Shown here: positions 29,505 to 38,826 of the stretch, in pieces
Layout of the letters: each line of letters opens with the position of its first letter
How positions within the stretch are numbered: the stretch's first letter is position 1
The notes under the pieces: model-generated
Told to the model about the DNA's origin: nothing
Databases searched by the model: none
What the model saw: only the letters and a program-made list of their open reading frames with translations
Assembly (NCBI RefSeq): GCF_030287445.1
Contig: NZ_JASVWB010000004.1
Span: 744,001-808,000, forward strand
Source of the DNA: Streptomyces sp. ALI-76-A
GTDB lineage: Bacteria > Actinomycetota > Actinomycetes > Streptomycetales > Streptomycetaceae
Length of the DNA stretch: 64,000 bases
Reading direction: 5' to 3'
Program-made: the position numbers and the translations under genes

Positions 29505-30086
29505 CTACTCGCCGAGTACGTCTTGTCTCTCCAGTGCCTTGCGCAGCGCCCGCACGGCGTAGAAGGCGCGGCTCTTGACGGTGCCGGGCGGGATGCCGAG
29601 GTGGTCGGCCGTCTGGGCCACACTGCATTCCAGGTAGTACATGAGGCGGATGATGGTCCGATGCTGCTCTTTCAGCTCCCGTAGTGCTTCCAGCACCGCG
29701 TGGGAGGTGATCGTGGAATTCATGCCGTCCCAGGATGTGTCCAGGTCTTCGATCGGCATCAGTTCGAGCGGCCTGATCTGCCGGGCCCGGTGGTGGTCGA
29801 TGACCAGGTTCCTGGCCACGGTGAACAGCCAAGGCCGGATGTGGTCGCCGCGCGTACCCAGGAACCCGGCGTGCTTCCAGGCACGGGCCGCGGTCTCCTG
29901 GAGGATGTCCTCCGCCTTGTGCCAGTCGCCGTCCAGCAGCCGCGTGGCGTACCGGACGAGCGGAAGTCCGTACTGGTCGTAGACGTCTCGGATGAAGGCA
30001 TCGCAGTCGGCGTCCGATGTGACGTGCCGGGCCTGCGCCCGAGCCGGAGCGAGGGTGCTGCTCCCCGCTTGCATGATCCCGTTCAT
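29505..30086 (-). CDS. ECF-type RNA polymerase sigma factor
   Basis: A 193-residue sigma-70-like factor. Region 2 is visible as YATRLLDGDWHKAEDILQET and ARAWKHAGFL ... RPWLFTVARNLVIDHHRARQ; region 4 as LRELKEQHRTIIRLMYYLE with the HTH AQTADHLGIPPGTVKSRAFY. Such factors redirect polymerase to a small stress or secretion regulon. The ATG at 30086 is the best family-length start, though no clear ribosome-binding site precedes it; ATG at 30074 is possible. No anti-sigma gene is adjacent. Confidence 0.88.
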   Translation of the reverse strand: MNGIMQAGSSTLAPARAQARHVTSDADCDAFIRDVYDQYGLPLVRYATRLLDGDWHKAEDILQETAARAWKHAGFLGTRGDHIRPWLFTVARNLVIDHHRARQIRPLELMPIEDLDTSWDGMNSTITSHAVLEALRELKEQHRTIIRLMYYLECSVAQTADHLGIPPGTVKSRAFYAVRALRKALERQDVLGE

Positions 30087-30814
30087 GGGTGGCGCCCATT
30101 CCTGTTCGAGTGCTTTGTGGCGATCTCTCCCGCATGTGCGGGCGAGTGGCTCAACCCTCCTAGGGAGCCCTTCGCCAAACCTTGTCGTCTCCTTGTCGTG
30201 CCCCTTGGCGTCTCTCGCTGACCGCCCCGGACAGGCGCTGGCGTCCGTTGTGGAGCGCGCGTTCGGCCGAGTCGCACACGGACGGGCCGCCGTGGGGTTC
30301 CTGCGGTGGCGGAGCGGGTGCCCGCTCCCGTCGCGACGTCCGTCACGACGCGCTGGTACACGTCGACCGGGCGGCGCACCGATCGGCCGGTCCTGCGTCG
30401 CGCATCCGCCCCGCGGGTTCCACGCACGGTGAACCGGCCGGCCGCCCATCCCCGGCAACGCTCGGTTCCGGGTCGACCGCCGGCGCGAGACCCTCCAGGC
30501 ACAGGTACAGGCACAGGCACAGCTCGCCCCGTGACGCCGCCGAGGACGGCTTCGAACGCGGGTGAACCGGAGAGCCACGGGCCACGTTCAGCAGATCGAA
30601 CGCCTACACATCGGGGCCTGGGGGCCAGGTGGCGGCTCCTCGTTCGCCGACCCTGTGCCCAGGTTCGACACGGTGGCACACAGACCGGTCGTCCACCCCT
30701 GCACCTTGTGCGCCATCAGGCTGCCGCTCCGCGTGAACGACAAGGGTGGTCGCCGGCCCCTCGATCGTGTTGCTCCGCAGCACGGCACCATCTCGGAAGG
30801 AAAACCACACACTT
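30087..30814. other. 728-bp intergenic region
   Basis: Divergent space between the ECF sigma gene and the small crystallin-like gene. The long open frames here are compositional. The 30790-30800 stretch (tctcggaagg) serves as ribosome-binding region for the gene at 30815. Nothing else recognised. Confidence 0.5.
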
Positions 30815-31144
30815 ATGAAGCGCACCCTCTCCCGGCTCGGCCTCGTCCTGGCAGCGGGAGCCATGACCGTTCTCCTGCCCGCCTCCCCGGCCGCCGCGGT
30901 CAATCAGACCGCCTGCGGTGACCGGACGGATCTGGTCAAGGTCTGGTACAACGGCGGCCAGACCGCGTGCTTCGCCAACGCGGGCGTCATGGCTCCCGGG
31001 CTCCCCAACGTTTCGCGAGTCACCTCCGGCAACAACAACATCGAGATGTTGCTCGGCGATCACGTGAAAGTCATGCCCAAGTGGTCGGCTGTTCGCGACG
31101 TCGAGGGACTCAACGCGACGCTGCACATCCTGCAGATCCGCTGA
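30815..31144 (+). CDS. secreted beta/gamma-crystallin-like small protein
   Basis: A 109-residue protein with a signal peptide (MKRTLSRLGLVLAAGAMTVL ... SPAAA-VNQ) and ggaagg ahead of the ATG at 30815. The mature domain of about 80 residues has one pair of cysteines (TACGDR, TACFAN) and the pattern VKVWYNGGQTACFANAG, reminiscent of single-domain beta/gamma-crystallin proteins of Streptomyces such as killer-toxin-like proteins (family memory). It is followed by a strong terminator and is monocistronic. A toxin, an inhibitor or a structural protein all remain possible. Confidence 0.75.
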   Translation: MKRTLSRLGLVLAAGAMTVLLPASPAAAVNQTACGDRTDLVKVWYNGGQTACFANAGVMAPGLPNVSRVTSGNNNIEMLLGDHVKVMPKWSAVRDVEGLNATLHILQIR

Positions 31145-31165
31145 CTCGACGCGCCCGGAACCGCG

Positions 31166-31198
31166 CCGTGCACCGGGCCGCACAGCCCCGGTGCACGG
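31166..31198 (+). terminator. terminator of the crystallin-like gene
   Basis: A perfect 12-bp stem, ccgtgcaccggg (31166-31177) and cccggtgcacgg (31187-31198), 21 bp after the stop codon. Confidence 0.8.
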
Positions 31199-31426
31199 GG
31201 CGGTCACTCCCGCCCCGGTGCTGACGCCCTCGATGACGACGACCTGAAGCATCGCTCATCGCCCTCATCGCCCTCATCGACTGCGACGCAGGGTGAACCG
31301 TCGCCGTGTTGCCGGCGTTCACAGGGGGGACGCACATTCGGAGATCTCGGCGCAGCCGGAACCGTCCGGGACAGCAGCAGAGGCCTCGCGCCCCTTCCCC
31401 CGGCCGATCCCCGGCCCGGCCGCCGG

Positions 31427-34400
31427 TCAATACACCTGGCGCGCAGGATCACCACTCCTCGGAACCGGGAGCTGATGGCCACCGGCCGCCCTCTCCGGCA
31501 CGGGAGGCGTGGGGTCCGCGTCCATGTCCAGGGCGGTGAGCCGGTCACGGACCTGCTGGGCGCTGCGGGACATGGCTCGCTCGTCGGCGCCGGCGAGGGC
31601 GTGGACCCAGTCCGCTCGTGCGCCGTCCCGGTCGCCCTGGGCCAGCCGGGTGTCGCCCAGCCGCATCAGTGAGCCGACGGCGTTCCTGTGGTCGCCCAGT
31701 TCCTCGAACGCCCGCGTCGCCCGCTGGTAGGTGGCCACCGACTCCTCGTAACGGCCGAGCATACGGAGGTTGTAGCCCAGAATGTCCCAGGCCTGGGCCA
31801 GCTGCCACGGCGCGTCCAGGCGCTGGAACAAGGCGATGCCCTCCTCGCTGTACTGAAGGCTTTTCTCGAGCTGCCCCAGGTTGCAGCGGAACCAGGCGAG
31901 TTCGACGAGGCACTCGGCCAACCACAACTCCTCACCTGTCGCCCGGGACAGCTCCAGCCCCCGCTCGGAGAACGTCACGGCCTCCTGGATCCGGCCGAAC
32001 AGGAACAGCGAGCACGCCGTGACGTAGTGGGCTCGGGCCAGGTCACCGGTCGCGTCGAGCTCTTCGAAGATCGTGGTGGCGAGTCGCAGGTGGCGCAGGG
32101 CTTGTTCCTGGTGGCCGAGATAGCCGTGGACGCCACCGAGGTGGCGTAGGCAACGGCCTTCTTCGAGGCGGTCGTTCTGGCGCCGGGCCACTTCCAGGGC
32201 GGGGGTCAGCGCGGTGATGGCTTCGGGCCAGAACTCCTGGCGGTAGAGATAGTCCTTGAGTGACCAGGCCAGCCCGGTGGTGTGGTGGTCCAGCTTCTGG
32301 CTGACGGCGGTGTGGAGCAGGCCGGTCAGCACTTGGTGTTCGGCGGTGAGCCACCGGGTTGCCTGCTTGATGGTGGTGAGGTGCTCCGGAGTGACGCCTG
32401 GGTTGGGTGCGCCGAGGTCCAGCTCGGGCGTCGTGTCGTGTTTCAGGAGCTGGTTGGCCTCGTAGGCGGTGAACAGGTAGTGGTCCAGGACCCGGAGGGT
32501 GGCGTGGTGGCGTTCGCCGGTGGTGTCGTGGGTGTGGGTCAGTTCGGTGGCGTAGCCGCGCAGGAGGTCGTGCAGGCCGTAGCGGCCGGGCAGTGGCTGT
32601 TCCACGAGGCAGGAGCTGACCAGGCCGGCGAGTGCGCGGCGGGTCCGGGGCAGGGGAAGGCCGGCGAGGCTGGCGGCGGCGGGGGCGGTGATGTGGGGGC
32701 CGGGGTGCAGGGCCAGGGAGCGGAAGAGCCGGGCGGCGGGCTCGTCCAGGGATTGGTAGGACCAGGAGAAGACGGTGCGTACGTCGGTGGTGGTGTCGAA
32801 ACCGGTGAACGCGTCGAGGCCGCCGTGGGTGTGTCGCAGCTCGTCGGCGATGGCCTGAAGGGGGAAGGAGGGATCGAGTTCGGCGCGGGCGGCGACCACG
32901 GCCATGGCCAGGGGAAGTCGTCCGCACAGGCGGATGATGTCGGCTGTGGCGGCGGGCTCGGCGACCAGGCGTTCGGTTCCCAGGCGTCGTTCGAGGGCCT
33001 GGTGGGCCTCGGTGGGTGAGGGCAGTGGGAGGGTGAGGGGTTTGGCGCCGTCGGTGGTGATCAGGCCGGGGAGTTGGTTGCGGCTGGTGATCAGGGTGAG
33101 GCAGCCCGCTCCCGCGGGGAGCAGGGGGCGCACTTGTTGCTCGTCGCGGGCGTTGTCCAGGACGAGGAGGAGCTGCCGGTCGGCGAGGAGGCTGCGGAAG
33201 AGTGTGCTGCGGCCGGGGGTGTCTTCGGGGATGCGTGGGGCGGGAACGCCGAGGGCGGTGAGGAAGCCGTGCAGGGCGGTTCCGGGTTCGACGGCGGGTG
33301 CGTGGGGGTGGAATCCGCACAGGTTGACGAAAAGCTGTCCGTCGGGGAAAGAGGGGGCGATGCGGTGGGCGTGGTGGACGGCGAAGGTGGTCTTGCCGAC
33401 ACCGGGAGCACCACTGATGACGACGACGGGGGCAGCGGTCGGTCCGGGCCGGCCCGGTGCGCCGCTCACGGCGGACAGCCACGCGCCCTCGGCCGCCCGC
33501 CCGGCGAACACCGGGAGACCCCGCGGCAGTTGTGCCGGACGTGTCAGGGGCGGCGACGTGGTGCCGGCATCATCCGTGGCCGGGTCGCACCTCGCGTCGG
33601 ACCGATCGGCCGCGTCGCCTGGTTCGTCGTCGGCCGTGCCGCCGGGCGCGGTTGCCTCGTCCTCGTCCGGGACCCCGGACATGGCCGACCCCATCGGATC
33701 GCGGCCGTGCCCGGTACCTGTGCCGGGGGCGAATGCCGCGCCGAATCTGTTCAGTTCATCGGCTGAGTGAAGGGGGGGCAGGTCGTGGTGAAGGATGCCG
33801 TGGTGCAGGGCGCGCAGGGGTGGGCTGGGTTCGAGGCCGAGTTCGTCGGCGAGGTACCGGCGCAGGTCGGTGTAGCGCTGAAGCGCTTCGGGGTGCCGGC
33901 CGGTGAGGTACAGGGCGCGCAGCAGCAGGGCCCAGCCGGTTTCCCGTAGGGGATGCTCTGTGGTCATTTCCTGTGCCGTGTCCAGGGCTTCGGGGACCCG
34001 TCCTTGCAGGAGCAGGGCAGTGGCGCGGATCTCGAGGGTGGTCTGCCGCAGTTCTTCCAGGCGTGCTGCCTCGTGGGTGGCGAACAGGTGGTGCGCGGCG
34101 TCGGCGAACGGGGTGCCGCGCCACATCTCCAGGGCTCTTCGGGCCTCTTCCACGACGCGTTCCGGCCGGCCCTGGTCCATCAATCGGTGTGCCTCGGCAA
34201 GGGCCCGCTCGAAGCGTACGGTGTCACGGTTCTCGGGCGGCACGCGCAGGGCGTAACCCAGGGGTTCGGTGACCAGTACCTCGAAGGTGCCCTGACGGCG
34301 CAGGTGCTGGGGTTCCAGGACCGCGCGGACCTTGCTGATGTGGGCGTGCAGGGAGCTCAACGCTCCGCCCGGTGCCCGTCCCGGCTGCTGGGGCCACAGT

Positions 34401-34573
34401 TCCTCGCACAGCGTCTGCGGAGCGACCGCCCGGCCGTCGGCGAGCAACAGACGGATGAGCAGCAGCCGCTGCCTGCGCCGACCCGGATCGAGTACCGTAC
34501 CCGCCCTCCGTACCACGAGCGGACCCAGCAGTCCGAAGTCGAGCCCCTGCCTCACAGCTGTCACCGTACCCAC
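31427..34573 (-). CDS. AfsR/SARP-family transcriptional regulator (BTAD, NB-ARC, TPR)
   Basis: A 1048-residue three-part regulator. The N-terminus has an OmpR-like winged helix (FGLLGPLVVRR ... PGGALSSLHAHISKVRAVL, to about 110), then a bacterial transcriptional activation domain (about 115-265, ending LADELGLEPSPPLRALH). A low-complexity linker (about 270-365) leads to an NTPase with Walker A GAPGVGKTT near 385-393, LLLVLDNARD as Walker B, and SRNQLPGL. TPR-like helices fill the C-terminal 350 residues (for example HLGGVHGYLGHQEQALRHLR). This architecture matches AfsR-type pleiotropic activators of secondary metabolism. It is monocistronic and about 7 kb from the NRPS operon, so control of that cluster is possible but not shown by sequence. 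Confidence 0.93.
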   Translation of the reverse strand: MGTVTAVRQGLDFGLLGPLVVRRAGTVLDPGRRRQRLLLIRLLLADGRAVAPQTLCEELWPQQPGRAPGGALSSLHAHISKVRAVLEPQHLRRQGTFEVLVTEPLGYALRVPPENRDTVRFERALAEAHRLMDQGRPERVVEEARRALEMWRGTPFADAAHHLFATHEAARLEELRQTTLEIRATALLLQGRVPEALDTAQEMTTEHPLRETGWALLLRALYLTGRHPEALQRYTDLRRYLADELGLEPSPPLRALHHGILHHDLPPLHSADELNRFGAAFAPGTGTGHGRDPMGSAMSGVPDEDEATAPGGTADDEPGDAADRSDARCDPATDDAGTTSPPLTRPAQLPRGLPVFAGRAAEGAWLSAVSGAPGRPGPTAAPVVVISGAPGVGKTTFAVHHAHRIAPSFPDGQLFVNLCGFHPHAPAVEPGTALHGFLTALGVPAPRIPEDTPGRSTLFRSLLADRQLLLVLDNARDEQQVRPLLPAGAGCLTLITSRNQLPGLITTDGAKPLTLPLPSPTEAHQALERRLGTERLVAEPAATADIIRLCGRLPLAMAVVAARAELDPSFPLQAIADELRHTHGGLDAFTGFDTTTDVRTVFSWSYQSLDEPAARLFRSLALHPGPHITAPAAASLAGLPLPRTRRALAGLVSSCLVEQPLPGRYGLHDLLRGYATELTHTHDTTGERHHATLRVLDHYLFTAYEANQLLKHDTTPELDLGAPNPGVTPEHLTTIKQATRWLTAEHQVLTGLLHTAVSQKLDHHTTGLAWSLKDYLYRQEFWPEAITALTPALEVARRQNDRLEEGRCLRHLGGVHGYLGHQEQALRHLRLATTIFEELDATGDLARAHYVTACSLFLFGRIQEAVTFSERGLELSRATGEELWLAECLVELAWFRCNLGQLEKSLQYSEEGIALFQRLDAPWQLAQAWDILGYNLRMLGRYEESVATYQRATRAFEELGDHRNAVGSLMRLGDTRLAQGDRDGARADWVHALAGADERAMSRSAQQVRDRLTALDMDADPTPPVPERAAGGHQLPVPRSGDPARQVY

Positions 34574-35089
34574 TCAGAATCCCGCTCGACGGTGCCACCA
34601 TCGGGGGGCACAAACATGACCATGACCCACGGACATGTGGGGGACCCGCTCCCGCGGTGACGCCAACCGGGCGCCGGCACACCCGGACACCCGCGCGACC
34701 CTCGTCGCCGTGACCCGTCCGCCGAGGTCGGGGCGGGACGGAGCAGGTGATCGGAGCGGTGAGGACACCGTCGTCCGCTTCCCGCATATCGGACAGGACT
34801 TTATCAGGACGGCATCCGCGCGATGACTTCGCCGGCGGCGCGGTAGCCGCGGTGACAGGGGCGCCTGCGCCGGCCCCGGTGCGTGGAGCCATGCCGCACC
34901 CCAGCCCCCTCCGGGGTGCGGTCGGCGGTGGCGCAGAGCAGGCCGGTTCTCCTGGGGACGGTCTTTGCAGATGACGCCCTGTCCGAGGGACATCCGCACA
35001 GACGCCTCTCACCTGCGACGAAGCTGAACCAGCGGGACGTTCATCCCGTTGACCGATCGAACAGTCGTCGTCAGGAGTGGGAAGAAGAC
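34574..35089. other. 516-bp divergent intergenic region
   Basis: Lies between the AfsR-like gene and the serine-hydrolase gene and must hold both promoters. No clear inverted repeat or conserved box was found by eye; no gene supported. Confidence 0.4.
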
Positions 35090-36238
35090 ATGGTCATCGT
35101 CGAAGGAACGAGCACCGCCCGGTTCGAACCGGTCCGAGCGGCGCTGGCAGCGCATCTGGAGTCCGGCGAGGAGTTGGGGGCGTCGATCGCCGTCGATGTC
35201 GACGGAGTCATGGAAGTCGATCTGTGGGGTGGGCATGCCGACGCGGCGCGGACCGTTCCGTGGCACCAGGACACGTTGGTCAGCCTGTGGTCGACCACCA
35301 AGACCCTCAGCAGTCTGGCGGCCCTCGTTCTCGTCGACCGGGGGGCACTGGATCTGCACCGCCCGGTCGCGCACTACTGGCCCGAATTCGCCGCTCAGGG
35401 CAAGCAGGACATCGAGGTGCGGCATGTCCTGGCACACACTTCGGGGCTCTCCGGCTGGCAGCAGCCCTTCACCATCGACGATCTGTACGACTGGCCCACC
35501 GCGAGCGCCCGGCTGGCCGAGCAGGCGCCCTGGTGGGAGCCGGGCAGTGCCTCGGGCTACCACGTGCAGACCCAGGGACAGTTGGTGGGAGAGCTTGTCC
35601 GGCGGGTCAGCGGCCGTACCCTGACCGAGTTCGTCGACACCGAGATCGCCAAGCCGTCACGGGCCGACGTCCAGATCGGTGCGCGGCAGGCCGACTGGCC
35701 GCGTATCGCCGAGCTGGTGGCCCCGTCGCAACTCCCCGGAATGCCCGCCGGCCTCGATCCCGAGGGGATCTTCACCAAGACGCTGCTGGGAAGCCCCGCC
35801 CGGGACCAGCACGTCGACACCCCGCAGTGGCGCCGCGCCGAACTCGGAGCCGTCAACGGACACGGCAACGCACGAGGCATGGCCCGTGCCCTCTCCGTGA
35901 TCTCACGGCGCGGCCAGGTGAACGGCCACCGGCTCCTCTCCGCGGACACGGTGGACAAGGCCCTCGACGTACAGGCCGACGGGATCGACCTGTTCCTGGG
36001 CGTTCCCGTGCGCTGGGGCATCGGCTTCGCGCTCGCCGATGCGAGGACGATGCCGCAGATGCCCTCCGGGAGGATCTGCTTCTGGGTCGGCCGGGGCGGT
36101 TCGATCGTCATGATGGACCTCGACCGGCGTGTCACGTTCTCGTACACGATGAACCGGCTGGGCGACGGAATCCTCGGCTCCGAGCGCACCCTCAGCTACA
36201 TGAGGCATGTGTACGAAGTCCTGGACTCCACCGGCTGA
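35090..36238 (+). CDS. beta-lactamase-fold serine hydrolase/esterase
   Basis: A 382-residue protein of the class C beta-lactamase/EstB-like family. It has the SxxK motif (WSTTK, Ser68-Lys71) and the tyrosine of the YxN box (GYHV, Tyr157, with the usual Asn replaced), plus HTSGLSGWQ and the late WVGRGGSI segment standing in for KTG. The loss of Asn and KTG points to an esterase or amide hydrolase rather than antibiotic resistance. ATG at 35090 follows ggagtgggaagaagac; no signal peptide is seen, so it is probably cytoplasmic. Confidence 0.88.
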   Translation: MVIVEGTSTARFEPVRAALAAHLESGEELGASIAVDVDGVMEVDLWGGHADAARTVPWHQDTLVSLWSTTKTLSSLAALVLVDRGALDLHRPVAHYWPEFAAQGKQDIEVRHVLAHTSGLSGWQQPFTIDDLYDWPTASARLAEQAPWWEPGSASGYHVQTQGQLVGELVRRVSGRTLTEFVDTEIAKPSRADVQIGARQADWPRIAELVAPSQLPGMPAGLDPEGIFTKTLLGSPARDQHVDTPQWRRAELGAVNGHGNARGMARALSVISRRGQVNGHRLLSADTVDKALDVQADGIDLFLGVPVRWGIGFALADARTMPQMPSGRICFWVGRGGSIVMMDLDRRVTFSYTMNRLGDGILGSERTLSYMRHVYEVLDSTG

Positions 36239-36711
36239 GGCCCGCCCGGGTGCAGGTCGGGCACCACGGTCCGACACAGCGATCATCACGAAGTGTCAGG
36301 ACCGCGGAACGCCCTCGACCGGAGGCTCGATCACATCGGGAAGCGGCTGACCACGGTGCCCCACGCGGCAACCTTCGATGCCCGCGAACGAACATTCCGT
36401 TCCCGGGGTGAACCGGCCCTGTCTTCTCCTCGTAGGACAGGACGAAAGACGTTCTGCCCTGGGGGTTCGGGCGGGGCGATGCTCCAGAGCCGGATCGGGC
36501 CGCGGTCCGGCAGCCGCTCTCCAGGCCGCTGCCGGGTGTCGCTCACCACCCATCCGATCCGCACCGACCACCTGGCGCAGACGGAACGCACAACAACTCG
36601 GTCAACCACAAAGGAACTCGGTGCTTCGGTTCTCGAACGCACCGGCCCACTTCGCCGGCACGTCCGGTGAGGGATGACAACCAAGAAGAACCAAGAAGAG
36701 GACTTTCACGC
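36239..36711. other. 473-bp intergenic region
   Basis: Space between two + strand hydrolase genes. The purine-rich stretch before 36712 (ccaagaagaggac) is the ribosome-binding region. No gene or hairpin recognised. Confidence 0.4.
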
Positions 36712-37551
36712 ATGCGCATCACCCGCCTGGCCCGTCCGAGCCGTAGATCCGCCCTGCTCGGTGTCACCGCGGCCGTGGGACTGTCCGTGGCGGCCGTCAC
36801 CCTGCCCGGCGTAGCCGGCGCGGCGTCCCACCACCCGGTACGGCCGACGATCGTGCTGGAGCACGGGGCGTTCGCCGACGCGGCGAGCTGGGACGGCGTC
36901 GTCAAGAGACTGCAGAAGGCGGGCTATCCCGTGGTGGCCGCCGCCAACCCGCTGCGTGGTCCGGCGACCGACGCCGCTTACCTGCGCAGCGTCGTCGACC
37001 ACATCGACGGGCCGGTGGTCCTGGTCGGTCACTCCTACGGCGGTACCGTCATCAGCCAGGCCGCCGCGGGCCTGGAGGGCAAGGTGAAGGCGCTGGTCTA
37101 CATCGCCGCGTTCCTGCCCGACACGGGCGAGAGTTCGCTGGGACTGACGAACAAGTTCCCCGGCAGCACCCTCGGCCAGGCGATCGAGTCCGTCAACTAC
37201 ACGCTGCCCGACGGTGGTCAGGGCGCAGACGTGTACATCAAGCCGGACAAGTTCCGGGCCCAGTTCGCTGCGGACGTGCCGGCGGACAAGGCCAGGCTCA
37301 TGGCAGCGGGACAGCGTCCGATCGCCGCCGCCGCGCTGGAGGAGAAGTCGACGAAGGCCGCCTGGAAGACGATCCCCTCCTGGTCGCTGGTCACCACCGA
37401 GGACCTCAACATCCCTGTGGCCGCCCAGCGTTACATGTCGGACCGTGCCGGGGCCCGCACCACGGTCATCGACGCGTCGCACGCGGTATCCGTGTCCCGC
37501 CCCGGGGCCGTCGCCCGCATCGTGGAGCAGGCGGCCCGCACGGTCCGCTGA
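36712..37551 (+). CDS. secreted alpha/beta hydrolase
   Basis: A 279-residue protein. ATG at 36712 (aagagga upstream) opens an N-terminal export signal with an early Arg cluster (RPSRRSALLG) and a hydrophobic run ending GVAGAASHH. The hydrolase domain has LEHGAFADAASWDG (oxyanion-hole region), nucleophile GHSYGG (Ser108) and a late IDASHAVSVSRP with the catalytic His. It resembles the short-chain EstC/salicylate-esterase-like hydrolases common in Streptomyces. It is separated from the next hydrolase gene by 114 bp and could share its transcript. Confidence 0.87.
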   Translation: MRITRLARPSRRSALLGVTAAVGLSVAAVTLPGVAGAASHHPVRPTIVLEHGAFADAASWDGVVKRLQKAGYPVVAAANPLRGPATDAAYLRSVVDHIDGPVVLVGHSYGGTVISQAAAGLEGKVKALVYIAAFLPDTGESSLGLTNKFPGSTLGQAIESVNYTLPDGGQGADVYIKPDKFRAQFAADVPADKARLMAAGQRPIAAAALEEKSTKAAWKTIPSWSLVTTEDLNIPVAAQRYMSDRAGARTTVIDASHAVSVSRPGAVARIVEQAARTVR

Positions 37552-38499
<948 letters not shown>

Positions 38500-38616
38500 C
38501 CGACGGCCGACGGCCCTCCCGCGGGGGGTGGGCACGCGGCCTGTTACGCGTGGGACACCAAGCTGGCCTGCTCGTCCGCTCGCGGGCGCTCGTCGGCGGG
38601 ACCGTGAACCGTGGCA

Positions 38617-38652
38617 GCGCCGCGCCGGTGGTTCGCACCACCGGCGCGGCGC
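38617..38652. terminator. strong bidirectional terminator
   Basis: A perfect 16-bp stem, gcgccgcgccggtggt and its complement, with a 4-nt tcgc loop. It separates the haloperoxidase gene from the converging RHS/39-residue gene pair and can serve both. Confidence 0.9.
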
Positions 38653-38663
38653 CTCGGGTGGGT

Positions 38664-38783
38664 CTACTTGCGTCCTCGCTCCATGAAGACGAACGCGAGG
38701 ACGAAGCAGACGACGATGAAGGCGATGACCCAGCCGGTCGCCGGCAGGTAGTCATAGCGTCCTGAAGTCTCGGCTGTCGTCAT
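38664..38783 (-). CDS. 39-residue single-span membrane protein downstream of the RHS gene
   Basis: The start at 38783 is set by gaagaagagga on the minus strand. Residues 1-16 are polar (MTTAETSGRYDYLPAT), 17-33 form one hydrophobic span (GWVIAFIVVCFVLAFVF) and the end is basic (ERGRK), so the N-terminus is probably outside and the C-terminus inside. It begins 43 bp after the RHS stop and is the last gene before a perfect terminator, so the two are probably co-transcribed. Its position after the RHS gene is where immunity genes sit, and a membrane protein would suit a membrane-acting tip. This is an inference from context; it might simply be an unrelated small membrane protein. Confidence 0.65.
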   Translation of the reverse strand: MTTAETSGRYDYLPATGWVIAFIVVCFVLAFVFMERGRK

Positions 38784-38826
38784 CGAGTCCTCTTCTTCTC
38801 CTCGGGGTGTCGAGGGCTGTGCTCGG

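Noticed and set aside
35090..36238. Beta-lactam resistance gene
   Set aside because: SxxK is present, but the YxN Asn and the KTG box are not; an esterase-type hydrolase fits better.
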